Below, in pieces: positions 1-8,212 of a stretch of 64,000 nt of DNA. The stretch comes from an uncultured Christensenella sp. Its GTDB lineage: Bacteria > Bacillota > Clostridia > Christensenellales > Borkfalkiaceae. Under the pieces are notes generated by a model. That model made no database searches. It was not told the origin of the DNA and saw only the letters and a program-made list of their open reading frames with translations. Position numbers and translations under genes: made by a program. The DNA is taken from assembly GCA_910586065.1 (NCBI GenBank), contig CAJUGI010000001.1:682851-746850 (forward strand), in the 5' to 3' direction. Position 1 is the first letter of the stretch. The number at the start of each line of letters is the position of its first letter.

Positions 1-312
1 CGTGCACTTTTTACCCGGCTTTACAAGTACTTCCCATGCGTCTTTATCAAGCCTCTTTAAAAGAAGCACTTCCACAGCGCCGCCGTTTTCGGTATGCGCG
101 TAAAGCCTTGCCGGCAAAACCTTTGTGTTGTTTATAACGAGCACGTCGCCCGCTTTTAAATAATTTATTACGTCTCTGAAAATTTCGTGTTTTACCTCGC
201 CGGTTGAACGGTTATAGGTTAAAAGCCTTGACCCGTCGCGCGGTTGCGCCGGCGTTTGCGCAATTAATTCTTCAGGCAAATCATAATAAAAATCACTTTT
301 TTTATATTGCAT
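1..312 (-). CDS. queA: QueA, tRNA ribosyltransferase-isomerase (N-terminal part, cut by window edge)
   Basis: Translating the minus strand from ATG at 312 gives a start [19 protein letters not shown] followed by [12 protein letters not shown] and [14 protein letters not shown], the conserved N-terminal motifs of S-adenosylmethionine:tRNA ribosyltransferase-isomerase. The enzyme transfers and isomerises the ribosyl group of SAM onto 7-aminomethyl-7-deazaguanine in tRNA, forming epoxyqueuosine (cytoplasmic queuosine pathway). Only about 104 residues lie in the window; the rest runs off the left edge. The start lies one base after the ruvB stop, so it is the downstream member of a ruvC-ruvA-ruvB-queA unit, an order common in Firmicutes. 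Confidence 0.93.
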   Translation of the reverse strand, partial: MQYKKSDFYYDLPEELIAQTPAQPRDGSRLLTYNRSTGEVKHEIFRDVINYLKAGDVLVINNTKVLPARLYAHTENGGAVEVLLLKRLDKDAWEVLVKPGKKCT

Positions 313-313
313 A

Positions 314-1381
314 TCAATCGTTTTTATCAAAAAGGGAAATTTGTTCACGCTGTTTTTCGGTCATTTTATAGCCGAGATGCTCGTAACCGCCCCTTAGTAT
401 CATTCTGCCGCGGGGAGTGCGCGAAATAAAGCCAAGCTGTAAAAGAAAAGGTTCGTAAACGTCCTCAATAGTGCCAGCGTCCTCGTTTATGGTTGCGGCA
501 AGCGTTTCAAGTCCCACGGGACGACCGTCAAACTTTTCTATCATTGCACGTAAAAGCGCCCTGTCAACCTCGTCAAGTCCAAGCTCGTCAACCTCCATTC
601 TTTTAAGCGCGTATTTTGCGTCTTGTAAAGTAACGGAGGAGTTACCGTTTATCGTGGAAAAGTCGCGCACGCGTTTTAAAAGTCTGTTGGCAATTCTGGG
701 AGTTCCGCGCGAACGCTTTGAAATTTCGGAAGCGGCGACATCGTCGATTTGTATACCCAGTGTTTTCGCGCTTCTTAAAACTATTTCTTTAAGCTCTTCG
801 GGCGTGTAGGTTTCAAGGCGGCAAATTATGCCGAATCTGTCGCGCAAGGGGTTTGCAAGCATACCCGCCCGCGTGGTTGCACCGATAAGCGTAAACTTTT
901 TAAGCGAAAAGCGGATATTCCTTGCGCTTGGACCTTTGCCGACTATTATGTCGAGGGCGTAATCCTCCATTGCGGAATATAAGATTTCTTCCACACTATG
1001 GTTTAAACGGTGAATTTCGTCAATGAACAAAACGTCGCCGTCGTTTAAGTTGGTAAGAATCGCCGCCAAATCACCGCTTCGCTCAATAGCGGGCGCGCTG
1101 GTCATTTTAAGCGTGCCGCCCATTTCGTTTGCAATAATATGCGCAAGCGTGGTTTTACCTAATCCGGGCGCGCCGTATAAGAGTACGTGCTCTAAAACCT
1201 CGCCCCTTTGCTTTGCGGCGTTCATATAAACTTTTAAGTTTTCTTTAACCTTACTCTGTCCTACATAGGCTTCTAAAGTTTTTGGGCGCAAAACGTTTTC
1301 TTCAACGTCGTATTCGCCCTTTGTGCTCTTTACAAGTCTGTCGTCCGATTCGTAATCTTCGGTTTCGTCATCAAAAAACAT
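314..1381 (-). CDS. ruvB: Holliday junction branch migration ATPase RuvB
   Basis: 355 residues, full length for RuvB. An AAA+ ATPase that drives branch migration of Holliday junctions as a hexameric ring with RuvA. Visible motifs: N-terminal [12 protein letters not shown], Walker [14 protein letters not shown] (about residues 69-81), Walker [10 protein letters not shown], sensor-1 [10 protein letters not shown] with PLRDRFG (arginine finger region), and a C-terminal winged helix ending in RTPRGR. It follows ruvA by 16 bases and precedes queA by one base, so these are probably cotranscribed. Confidence 0.97.
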   Translation of the reverse strand: MFFDDETEDYESDDRLVKSTKGEYDVEENVLRPKTLEAYVGQSKVKENLKVYMNAAKQRGEVLEHVLLYGAPGLGKTTLAHIIANEMGGTLKMTSAPAIERSGDLAAILTNLNDGDVLFIDEIHRLNHSVEEILYSAMEDYALDIIVGKGPSARNIRFSLKKFTLIGATTRAGMLANPLRDRFGIICRLETYTPEELKEIVLRSAKTLGIQIDDVAASEISKRSRGTPRIANRLLKRVRDFSTINGNSSVTLQDAKYALKRMEVDELGLDEVDRALLRAMIEKFDGRPVGLETLAATINEDAGTIEDVYEPFLLQLGFISRTPRGRMILRGGYEHLGYKMTEKQREQISLFDKND

Positions 1382-1397
1382 TTTTTACCCTTTTACG

Positions 1398-1985
1398 TTA
1401 CATTCCCTGTAATGCAATTCTTATAATATCCTCTATTTCGGTTGCACCTCGGGATTTTGCGCGCGCAATCGCTTTTTCGCTTTCTGCGCGGGTGAAACCC
1501 AAAGTCATAAGTGCGACTACCGCGTCCTCGTCGCCGACTGAACGGACTACGTCTGCAACCGTTACCCCTTCCGATTTTGCAAGCTGCGAAACCTTTTCTC
1601 TAAGCTCCAAAATTATGCGCTCCGCCGTCTTTTTACCCAAGCCTTTAACAGATGAGAGCCTTTTAACGTCGCTCGTCGCTATTGCCGCGGCAACATCGTT
1701 AACCGACATACCGCTTAAAACGGTTATGCCCATTTTTGGACCCACGCCCGAAACGGAAACAAGCTTTAAAAACATTTCTTTTTCTTCCAAAGAGGAAAAA
1801 CCGTAAAGCGCCGTGCCGTTTTCGCTTACCTGCAAATAGGTATAAAGTTCGCCCTCTTTTTTGCCCGAAAGCACCCCGAACGCCGCCCCCGAAATCATTA
1901 CCTCAAAGCCTATTCCCGCTGCTGTTTCGATTAAAGCCGTTTCACCGTCGAGTGATAAAATTTTACCTTTTATATATCCAATCAT
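1398..1985 (-). CDS. ruvA: Holliday junction DNA-binding protein RuvA
   Basis: 195 residues, usual RuvA length. It binds four-way junctions as a tetramer and loads RuvB. The sequence begins MIGYIKGKI (OB-fold domain I), has the two helix-hairpin-helix segments around VSGVGPKMGITVLSG and VKGLGKKTAERII, and a C-terminal domain III (VGDEDAVVALMTLGF) that contacts RuvB. It lies 10 bases downstream of ruvC and 16 upstream of ruvB. Confidence 0.97.
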   Translation of the reverse strand: MIGYIKGKILSLDGETALIETAAGIGFEVMISGAAFGVLSGKKEGELYTYLQVSENGTALYGFSSLEEKEMFLKLVSVSGVGPKMGITVLSGMSVNDVAAAIATSDVKRLSSVKGLGKKTAERIILELREKVSQLAKSEGVTVADVVRSVGDEDAVVALMTLGFTRAESEKAIARAKSRGATEIEDIIRIALQGM

Positions 1986-1995
1986 AAAGCACCGA

Positions 1996-2493
1996 TTATC
2001 TTATTCCGAAAAGTTTGCCGAATCTTGAAGTGTGCGCGTGACACAAAGCAACCGCCAATGCGTCGGCGGCGTCGTCAGGACGCGGAATTTTTTTTAGCCC
2101 CAAAAGCGAGGTTACCACGTGTTGCATCTGGATTTTGTCCGCTTTGCCATAACCTGTCAGCGACTGCTTTATCTGGTTTGGGGTGTATTCGTATAGTCTG
2201 CCACAATATTTTATGCAGGTTAAAAGCATAACCCCTCTTGCGTGTGCTACAGGTATGCCCGTAGTTATGTTTTTTGAAAAGAACAGCTCTTCCACCGCTA
2301 TTTCTTCGGGCTTGTACTTTTGCAAAATTTTGTTTACGCCATCTTCGAGCATGGCAAGCCGCACGGGAAGGCTCTCTTCCTTGGGTGTGAGCACCACGCC
2401 GTAATCTACGGCGACCGTGTTATCGTTTTTAAGTTTTTCAACCACGCCGTAGCCCATTGTCGCAAGCCCGGGGTCAAGACCCAGAATAATCAT
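1996..2493 (-). CDS. ruvC: Holliday junction resolvase RuvC
   Basis: 165 residues. A crossover-junction endonuclease that cleaves Holliday junctions symmetrically in the RuvABC resolvasome. The N-terminal MIILGLDPGLATMGYG carries the first catalytic Asp (LDPG), the centre has VEELFFSKN with the catalytic Glu, and the C-terminal PDDAADALAVALCH has the last acidic residues. The ATG at 2493 gives the canonical RuvC N-terminus, but no Shine-Dalgarno sequence precedes it. A sigma-A-like promoter ends only about 9 bases upstream, so the transcript may be almost leaderless. Confidence 0.96.
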   Translation of the reverse strand: MIILGLDPGLATMGYGVVEKLKNDNTVAVDYGVVLTPKEESLPVRLAMLEDGVNKILQKYKPEEIAVEELFFSKNITTGIPVAHARGVMLLTCIKYCGRLYEYTPNQIKQSLTGYGKADKIQMQHVVTSLLGLKKIPRPDDAADALAVALCHAHTSRFGKLFGIR

Positions 2494-2501
2494 TTATTTT
2501 T

Positions 2502-2530
2502 ATTGTACTTTAAATTATAAAATAAGTCAA
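2502..2530 (-). promoter_or_regulatory. Sigma-A-like promoter of the ruvC-ruvA-ruvB-queA unit
   Basis: On the minus strand, TTGACT (2525-2530) is separated by 17 bases from TACAAT (2502-2507). A start of transcription about 7 bases further would fall within a few bases of the ruvC ATG at 2493. It diverges from the promoter at 2551-2579. Confidence 0.55.
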
Positions 2531-2550
2531 ACGTGTTTTACGTAAAAGCG

Positions 2551-2579
2551 TTGCTTTTTTGTTATTACCGTGTTATAAT
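2551..2579 (+). promoter_or_regulatory. Promoter of the structured RNA at 2586
   Basis: TTGCTT (2551-2556), a 17-base spacer and a perfect TATAAT (2574-2579). The predicted start at about 2586 coincides with the first base of the long closing stem, which supports both the promoter and the RNA. Confidence 0.6.
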
Positions 2580-2585
2580 GAACAG

Positions 2586-2814
2586 GCTAAACAAAATCGA
2601 ATAATGGGTACAGGTCTGCGTTTTTTTATGCGGATTTTTTCACGCGTACATTTTAATGTAGAACCTTCAGATACTTATATTAGCCGAAAAGCTATTATCC
2701 TTGTATCTTGGTGGTTCAGCAATAATATTGCGCGGATTTACCCATTGATTTTGTTTAGCGACTTTCAGGAGATAGCTTTAACGGGGTGCGTCTCTTGAAT
2801 GAGACGCATTTTTT
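2586..2814 (+). ncRNA. Structured non-coding RNA, 6S-like candidate
   Basis: No convincing protein is encoded, but the predicted transcript folds strikingly. A 13-bp perfect stem pairs 2586-2598 (GCTAAACAAAATC) with 2747-2759, and after a 4-base bulge (GAAT) 8 more pairs join 2603-2610 (AATGGGTA) with 2739-2746. Inside is a long hairpin with arms GAACC/GGTTC and AGATAC/GTATCT closing on AGC-CGAAAA-GCT, plus small hairpins ACATTTTAATGT and GCAATAATATTGC. It ends in a strong intrinsic terminator. A closing stem, an interrupted centre and a terminal stem-loop in a 175-230-base RNA is the architecture of 6S RNA, which binds sigma-A RNA polymerase. I see none of the marks of tmRNA, SRP RNA or RNase P RNA. 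The assignment to 6S is by shape only. Confidence 0.45.
2786..2814 (+). terminator. Intrinsic terminator of the structured RNA
   Basis: TGCGTCTC (2787-2794) pairs with GAGACGCA (2801-2808) around a TTGAAT loop and is followed by a run of six T. Confidence 0.8.
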
Positions 2815-2855
2815 ATTTGCGCGTGTCACCCCGAATAAAATCTGTGGAGGAACAC

Positions 2856-3766
2856 ATGAAAAAATTTTTTACAGCACTTGCGGCAATTACTGCAACACTC
2901 ACCCTCGCACTCACCTTTGCGGCGTGCGGAGGCGGAAACATTGAATTGCTTCGGTAACCTTAAACAAAACGGAAATCACGCTTGAGGAGGGCGGTGAAGG
3001 AACGCTTACCGCAACCGTAAATCCCGAAAACGCCACCGACAAAACGGTTAGCTGGACAAGCTCGAACGAGGCTGTCGCCACCGTTTTAAACGGAAAAGTT
3101 AAAGCGGTTAAAGAAGGTACTGCTACGGTTACCGCAAAAGCCGGAGCAAAAACCGCCGAATGTAAAGTAACAGTAACAAAGCCCGCGCCCGTTGAACTGA
3201 CGAAGGAACAAATTAAAAAAGCTTTTGAAAACACTATAAACGCCGAAAACTTAACCATTTCTCTTTACCCCGTCAACAATACCGTGCGTATTGATGGTAA
3301 AAATAAAATAATGTATATGAATACGAGCGACGATTATACAGTTGTCGCAGAGGGCGAAGGAGAAAATTTCGTTATTAAAGAATACAGAGTGCCGTTGCCT
3401 TCCGAAAAACCGCCTTATGAAACGTCGAATTCCGTAACGACCGAGTGCGAGCAAATTATAGGCAAAAAAATTACCTCCTTTGCCGAGCTTGCGGTGGCTT
3501 ATATGTACAACTTCTCCCATATTAACATCATAGAAGATATGGAATTTACTTATAACGCAGAGGATAACTGCTATTCAACGCAAGTGACTGGCGGCGGCTG
3601 GTGCAAATGCTATTTTGAAGGAAACGGAAACGACGCCCGATTAACTAAATTCTCAATGGGACCGGAAGGTATGGAAGCTACAACCGAATTCAGGTTTTAC
3701 GACTACGAAACCACCGTTTGCCCTGAATTGACATCTGAACACGTGCTTGTTTACACTTCAAAGTAA
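2856..3766 (+). pseudogene. BIG2-domain lipoprotein gene broken by a frameshift
   Basis: A GGAGG ribosome site (2846-2850) precedes ATG 2856. The first frame gives a lipoprotein signal peptide ending in the lipobox FAACGGG (lipidated Cys about residue 24) but hits TAA at 2955. From about 2945 the reading continues in another frame as SVTLNKTEITLEEGGEG and VSWTSSNEAVATV, a bacterial Ig-like BIG2 domain, then about 190 residues of unrecognised C-terminal domain to TAA at 3764. One missing base between 2943 and 2950 would join both parts into a secreted, membrane-anchored protein of about 303 residues. It may be a real mutation or a sequencing or assembly error. Codon use is intact on both sides, so any inactivation is recent. 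Confidence 0.75.
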
Positions 3767-3780
3767 TTTTAAAATTTTCG

Positions 3781-3810
3781 CGGGCGGCAATTTTGCCGCC
3801 CGTTTTGTTT
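3781..3810 (+). terminator. Intrinsic terminator after the BIG2 lipoprotein
   Basis: CGGGCGGCAA/TTGCCGCCCG forms a GC-rich stem (3781-3802) followed by TTTTGTTT. Confidence 0.85.
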
Positions 3811-3838
3811 GCAATTTAAAATTATCAACAATATTTAG

Positions 3839-3868
3839 TTGACTTGTTGAATATAAAACAAATATAAT
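3839..3868 (+). promoter_or_regulatory. Sigma-A-like promoter of the DegV gene, with overlapping inverted repeat
   Basis: TTGACT (3839-3844), 18-base spacer, TATAAT (3863-3868). The inverted repeat TCAACA (3825-3830) / TGTTGA (3845-3850) brackets the -35 box, and GTTGA occurs three times (3838, 3846, 3876). This could be an operator, but no regulator is recognised. Confidence 0.65.
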
Positions 3869-3904
3869 ACTAAATGTTGATTATTCTTTAATGAGGTAAA
3901 TTAA

Positions 3905-4750
3905 ATGATTAAGATACTGGTTGATTCGGCGGCGGATTTGGAGCTTGCCGAAGCCGAAGAACTTGGAATAACCTTAGCGCCCATTCTTGTACGGTTCGGC
4001 AAAGACGAATTTATGGACGGTGTTAACATAACGCACAGAGAATTTTTTGAAAAACTTATTGAAAGCGGCGAACTTCCGCAGACGAGCCAGATTAACGAGT
4101 TCCGTTTTGCAGAATATTTTAAAAATCTTACTGCAGACGGCGACGACGTTATTGCAATTACCATTTCTTCAAAGCTTTCTGGCACTTACTCCTGCGCGGT
4201 TAAAGCCGCGAAAAAGTTTGGAGGAAAGGTACGCGTTGTAGACAGCCTTAACGCGTCTATAGGCGAGCGGGTTTTACTGCATTATGCGCTAAGGCTTTTA
4301 AACGGCGGACTTACCGTTGACGAAATCGTTAAAGAGCTTAACGAAAGAAAACAGAAAATTCAGGTTTTAGCTGTTTTGGACACATTGAAATATTTAAGAA
4401 AGGGCGGACGCATTTCAGCCGCGGCGGCGATTGCCGGCGAGATGCTTTCAATCAAGCCTGTGGTTTCGGTTATTAAGGGCGAGGTTAAGCTTGTGGGCAA
4501 AGCGATAGGCTCGAAAAAGGGCAACAATCTTTTAAATCAACTTATTGAAAAGTGCGGCGGAATAGATTTTGAAAGACCGTATACCCTTGGATATTCGGGA
4601 CTTTCGGACGATTACCTTAAAAAATATCTGCATGACAGTGAAAAGCTTTGGAAAGGCAATACCGACAGCGTTCCCTCGTATCTGATAGGCAGCACGATAG
4701 GCACGCACGTGGGACCTAACGCCATTGCCGTTGCGTTTTTCGCAAAATAA
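3905..4750 (+). CDS. DegV family fatty-acid-binding protein
   Basis: 281 residues. DegV/FakB proteins bind a fatty acid and present it to the kinase FakA for phosphorylation and entry into phospholipid synthesis. The N-terminus IKILVDSAADL is the DegV signature (here DSAAD), followed by ISSKLSGTY, VVDSLNASIG and LKYLRKGGRIS, all diagnostic of the family. The start has AGG upstream at about 3894. It has its own promoter and a shared terminator, so it is monocistronic. No FakA gene is in the window. Confidence 0.93.
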   Translation: MIKILVDSAADLELAEAEELGITLAPILVRFGKDEFMDGVNITHREFFEKLIESGELPQTSQINEFRFAEYFKNLTADGDDVIAITISSKLSGTYSCAVKAAKKFGGKVRVVDSLNASIGERVLLHYALRLLNGGLTVDEIVKELNERKQKIQVLAVLDTLKYLRKGGRISAAAAIAGEMLSIKPVVSVIKGEVKLVGKAIGSKKGNNLLNQLIEKCGGIDFERPYTLGYSGLSDDYLKKYLHDSEKLWKGNTDSVPSYLIGSTIGTHVGPNAIAVAFFAK

Positions 4751-4760
4751 TTAAAAAAAT

Positions 4761-4800
4761 AACCCCGTCAAGGAAATTCCAGGCGGGGTTTAAATTTTTT
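4761..4800. terminator. Bidirectional terminator between DegV and ferritin genes
   Basis: AACCCCG (4761-4767) pairs with CGGGGTT (4784-4790). A T-rich run follows on the plus strand and the complement of TTAAAAAAAT precedes it, so it can serve both convergent genes. Confidence 0.8.
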
Positions 4801-4819
4801 TATTATCATAAATAAACGG

Positions 4820-5338
4820 TTACATTGCGGGACCCGTTGCCGAAGGCGTGTAAACTCTTGCGGCGAGCTCTTGATTGAGCGCATATAAACCCTTTGCGTC
4901 GTGTCCGAACATCTTAAACTTTTTAAGCATATCCTCGGCGTTCTTCTCTTCCTCACCCTGTTCCTTTATGAACCAATCCAAAAACTGCATTGTTTTAAAA
5001 TCCTTGATTGCGAACGCGGCGGAATAAATATCGTTTATTAAAGAAGTTACGTACTTTTCGTGTTCGTAGCCCGCATAGAGGGGGTCGCTTATTTTAGCAA
5101 AAGTTTTATCCGGTTTTGCTATTTTATCAAACGTTACGCGGATGCCGTTATCAATTAAATATCTTCTCATCATCATAGCGTGGTCACGCTCTTCCTGAGC
5201 CTGAATTTCATACCAATGCGCAAAGCCGTCAAGCCCTTCGTCGGCAAAATAATTTGCAAAATCGAGATATAAATATCCCGAATAAAGTTCCTTGTTAACC
5301 TGTTCGTTGATAAGTTTTGCTATTTTTTCGTTTATCAT
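4820..5338 (-). CDS. ftnA: Ferritin (bacterial non-haem type)
   Basis: 172 residues, typical of bacterial FtnA. It oxidises Fe(II) at a di-iron centre and stores Fe(III) inside a 24-subunit shell. The ferroxidase ligands are visible in ELYSGYLYLDFANYF (Glu in the first helix) and QAQEERDHAMMM (ExxH), with further acidic residues in FIKEQGEEEKNAED. The gene stands alone, convergent with degV. In anaerobes it protects against transient oxygen and iron stress. Confidence 0.95.
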   Translation of the reverse strand: MINEKIAKLINEQVNKELYSGYLYLDFANYFADEGLDGFAHWYEIQAQEERDHAMMMRRYLIDNGIRVTFDKIAKPDKTFAKISDPLYAGYEHEKYVTSLINDIYSAAFAIKDFKTMQFLDWFIKEQGEEEKNAEDMLKKFKMFGHDAKGLYALNQELAARVYTPSATGPAM

Positions 5339-5405
5339 TTTAATTTTCTCCTAATTTACTAAATTGATTATACCAATTAAATTTGTAATTGCAAAGATTT
5401 TACGG

Positions 5406-6596
5406 TCATTTTTTATAACTTTCGGCAAGTTTTTTAAATGCGGGCAAGGCTCTCTCCAACATTTCCGGCGAAACGCAATAAGAAACGCGAGCATACCCCC
5501 TACAACCGAAGTCGTCGCCTGCGACTATTAATAATTCGTAATCCTTGGCGCGCTCGCAAAACGCCTTAGCGTCCTCCTCTAATGCTTTTACAAACATATA
5601 AAACGCGCCGTCGGGCTTTACAACCTTATAACCGTATTCTGTGAGTGCCGTATAAAGCTTGTCGCGGTTTTTTTTATAAACCGAAATATCAGAAGTCAGT
5701 CCGCAAACTTTTTTTATAAGTTGCTGAAAGAGATTAGGCGCACAAACGTAACCTAATGCTCGCCCTGCACCGCATATGCCCGCGTAGACTTCCGCAAAAT
5801 TTTCAGATTTGTTGTTTACGGCGATATATCCTATTCTTTCACCGGGCAGTGAAAGGCTTTTGGAATATGAGTAGCAAACCACACTGTTTGCGTAAAAGTC
5901 CATGATATACGGCACCCTAACGTCCTTTTCAAAGGTCAATTCGCGGTAAGGCTCGTCCGCAATTAAGTAGACCGGATTTTTGTATTTTTCAGAATGTCTT
6001 TCAAGCAATTGCCCCAGTAATATCAGTGACTTTTCACCATATACTACTCCGCTAGGATTATTTGGCGAGTTAACTATAACTGCCTTGGTTTTGGGAGATA
6101 ATGCCTTTTCCAGTTTTTTAAAATCAATCTGAAATGTTTCTTCTTCGCACTCGACGGCAAGCAATTTTCCGCCCGCATGTTCAGTGAATACTTTATATTC
6201 CGGAAAGAACGGAGCGAACGTTATCACCTCGTCGCCCTCGTTTAAAAGCGCGTTTAAAGTTATGGTAAGCGACGCCGCCGCACCGCATGTCATATAAATG
6301 CAGTCGGCTGTAAGTTCGGTTTTAAAACGCGAGTTAATATATTCCGTAATGGTATTGCGCACGGAGTAATCCCCCTGCGCCGAAGTGTAGCCGTGCAACT
6401 CAACAGGGTCGTACGTGTCGATTATTTCCTTTAAAGCCAACTTTACCTCGGGGGGCGCGGGGACACTGGGATTACCTATTGAAAAGTCAAAAACATTCTC
6501 TTCTCCTATTTCCGCCTTACGCTTTTTGCCGTATTCGAACAGTTCCCTTATAGAAGAGCGTACCGTACCTAGCCGTACGTTTTTTTCGTTTATCAT
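5406..6596 (-). CDS. Pyridoxal-phosphate aminotransferase, class I/II (aspartate aminotransferase-like)
   Basis: 396 residues, full length. Fold-type I PLP enzyme. Motifs: FSIGNPSVPAPPEV (N-terminal substrate region), CGAAASLTITLNALL (phosphate-binding turn), VIVNSPNNPSGVVY, YLIADEPYRELTF (Asp/Tyr contacting PLP) and CYSYSKSLSLPGERIGYI with the Schiff-base Lys. Substrate cannot be told from sequence alone; subfamily members act on Asp, Ala or aromatic amino acids. It is separated from sigF by a terminator, so it is its own unit. Confidence 0.9.
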   Translation of the reverse strand: MINEKNVRLGTVRSSIRELFEYGKKRKAEIGEENVFDFSIGNPSVPAPPEVKLALKEIIDTYDPVELHGYTSAQGDYSVRNTITEYINSRFKTELTADCIYMTCGAAASLTITLNALLNEGDEVITFAPFFPEYKVFTEHAGGKLLAVECEEETFQIDFKKLEKALSPKTKAVIVNSPNNPSGVVYGEKSLILLGQLLERHSEKYKNPVYLIADEPYRELTFEKDVRVPYIMDFYANSVVCYSYSKSLSLPGERIGYIAVNNKSENFAEVYAGICGAGRALGYVCAPNLFQQLIKKVCGLTSDISVYKKNRDKLYTALTEYGYKVVKPDGAFYMFVKALEEDAKAFCERAKDYELLIVAGDDFGCRGYARVSYCVSPEMLERALPAFKKLAESYKK

Positions 6597-6673
6597 CTGG
6601 TTAAACCTCGTTTATTGTTAAAACAATTATAGCACCGCACACAAATTATTACAAGGATTTACGACCAAAAAAT

Positions 6674-6696
6674 AAAGCGGGATTCGTACCCGCTTT
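6674..6696 (-). terminator. Intrinsic terminator of the spoIIA operon
   Basis: AAAGCGGG (6674-6681) pairs with CCCGCTTT (6689-6696), overlapping the last base of the sigF stop. The minus strand continues TATTTTTT. Confidence 0.75.
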
Positions 6697-7421
6697 TAAC
6701 CTGTTAATGATTTTCTGAAGTTTTCCATTATTCTATTTTCAATACGTGAAACCTGCACCTGCGACACGCCCAGCATTGTGGCCACTTCACTTTGCGTCAT
6801 ATCCCTGAAGTATCTCAATATTATAACCTTTTTTTCTCTTTCGGGCAGGCTTTCGATTGCCGTTTTAAGTTGAAGCGATTCAATTATTTCTTCCTGTCGG
6901 TCTTCTACAGGCAATTTTTCTAAAAGTTCCTGCCCCTTCTCATCCTTATATTCGCCTTGCGCGTATATCGAAACAGGCATTCTTGTTGAGCCCATAGTAA
7001 ATACTACTTCGCTTTCGGGAATTTCAAACTTTTCTGAAATTTCTTTTAATGTCGGCTGTCTACCGCGCTTTGCGGAAAATTGCTCGATAAACAGATTAAT
7101 CTGCTTTGCACAGCTCTTCATTGCGCGCGAAACTTTAATGCTTCCGTCGTCACGCATAAAGCGTTTAATTTCCCCCGCTATCATCGGCACTGCATATGTT
7201 GAAAAACGCACGTTAAAGCTTTCGTCAAAGCCGCTTATTGCCTTTAAAAGCCCCATACTAGCAAGCTGAAACAAATCGTCGTATTCCACTCCCTTGTTAA
7301 GGTAGCGGCGCACTATGCTCTTTATCAGATTTCCGTTTTCCAACAACAGCTTTTCTTTGGCTTCGCAGTCGCCCTGCTTTGCCTTTCTTATCAGGTCGTT
7401 CGTCTCTTCGACGTCAAGCAT
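6696..7421 (-). CDS. sigF: RNA polymerase sporulation sigma factor SigF
   Basis: 241 residues from ATG 7421 (MLDVEETNDLIRKAKQGD). The longer open frame upstream lies inside spoIIAB and is rejected. SigF directs early forespore transcription. Region 2 is seen in LASMGLLKAISGFDESF and RFSTYAVPMIAGEIKRFMRDDG, region 3 in RGRQPTLKEISEKFE, and region 4.2 as a helix-turn-helix in MTQSEVATMLGVSQVQVSRIE. The start overlaps the spoIIAB stop by 8 bases, giving translational coupling, and the order spoIIAA-spoIIAB-sigF identifies it as SigF rather than SigG. Confidence 0.94.
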   Translation of the reverse strand: MLDVEETNDLIRKAKQGDCEAKEKLLLENGNLIKSIVRRYLNKGVEYDDLFQLASMGLLKAISGFDESFNVRFSTYAVPMIAGEIKRFMRDDGSIKVSRAMKSCAKQINLFIEQFSAKRGRQPTLKEISEKFEIPESEVVFTMGSTRMPVSIYAQGEYKDEKGQELLEKLPVEDRQEEIIESLQLKTAIESLPEREKKVIILRYFRDMTQSEVATMLGVSQVQVSRIENRIMENFRKSLTG

Positions 7422-7851
7422 TCTCCACTTCCGCTTTAAAACTTTTTGACATATAAACGACCGTTCCCTCGCCCTGAATTGAATTAACCTTAAATTCATC
7501 CATAAACGTCTGCATTATGGTAAAACCCATACCTGAACGTTCTTCGGACGGCGCAGATGTAAAAAACGGTTGAACAGCTTTATTAATATCGGGTATTCCA
7601 TATCCCGTATCGCTGATTTTTATATGTAATTGTTCGTCCTCAATTTCACATTCAATGGTTACTAGCCCAAGATTTCCTTTATATGCATGCACGGTACAGT
7701 TTGTAACCGCCTCGGAAACAGCGGTTTTTACGTCAGACAAGTCGGAAAGCGAAGGGTTTAATTCAAGACAGAATGCGGCAACGGCGTCGCGCGCGAACGC
7801 CTGATTACGGGGAAGTGAATAAAATTGAAGTTTTAAATAATTTTTTGTCAT
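7414..7851 (-). CDS. spoIIAB: Anti-sigma F factor / serine kinase SpoIIAB
   Basis: 145 residues. A GHKL-fold kinase that holds SigF inactive and phosphorylates SpoIIAA. The N box is SEAVTNCTVHAY, the G1 box ISDTGYGIPD and the G2 box RSGMGFTIM. AAGGA at about 7858 sets the ATG at 7851, 11 bases after the spoIIAA stop. It overlaps sigF by 8 bases. Confidence 0.95.
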   Translation of the reverse strand: MTKNYLKLQFYSLPRNQAFARDAVAAFCLELNPSLSDLSDVKTAVSEAVTNCTVHAYKGNLGLVTIECEIEDEQLHIKISDTGYGIPDINKAVQPFFTSAPSEERSGMGFTIMQTFMDEFKVNSIQGEGTVVYMSKSFKAEVENA

Positions 7852-7862
7852 ATATTGGTCCT

Positions 7863-8174
7863 TTATTCAGCTTTTGGTATAAGCGAGTATATTCCGCTCA
7901 AATTCAGAATTTTATCCGCGGCAAAATTCGGTTTCGCTATATAAAGCGGTATTGAAAGTTTTGCGGATTTTTTGTATCTGCCTATTAAAAAGCCTATGCC
8001 CGTAGAATCCATAAAATCCACATCGGAAAGATTGATTACTATTTTTTTTACGCCAAGGTTATCTTCAATTAATTTGTCGCATTTATTCCGCGCAGTTTGC
8101 GCTGAACATTCGTCCATTTCGCCCGACAGGTTTATGTAAAGTATCTGATTCTTTGAGTAACCCGTAACTACCAT
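7863..8174 (-). CDS. spoIIAA: Anti-sigma F factor antagonist SpoIIAA
   Basis: 103 residues from ATG 8174 (MVVTGYSKNQ), chosen because GGAG lies just upstream (about 8181-8185). The longer frame to 8261 runs through an AT-rich leader. STAS-domain protein; when dephosphorylated by SpoIIE it binds SpoIIAB and releases SigF. The regulatory Ser is in VDFMDSTGIGFLIGRY, the conserved DSTG site. First gene of the spoIIA operon. Confidence 0.95.
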   Translation of the reverse strand: MVVTGYSKNQILYINLSGEMDECSAQTARNKCDKLIEDNLGVKKIVINLSDVDFMDSTGIGFLIGRYKKSAKLSIPLYIAKPNFAADKILNLSGIYSLIPKAE

Positions 8175-8212
8175 ATTTTTCTCCGTGGTTTTTTTAAAAT
8201 TGTAAAGCTTCC

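Noticed and set aside
2559-2798. 79-codon open frame over the structured RNA
   Set aside because: No ribosome site, starts upstream of the predicted transcript start, and the codons follow the RNA stems rather than a protein pattern.
7422-7499. N-terminal extension of SigF
   Set aside because: It lies inside spoIIAB in another frame. SigF proteins start at the MLDVEETN position, and the 8-base overlap is typical of this operon.
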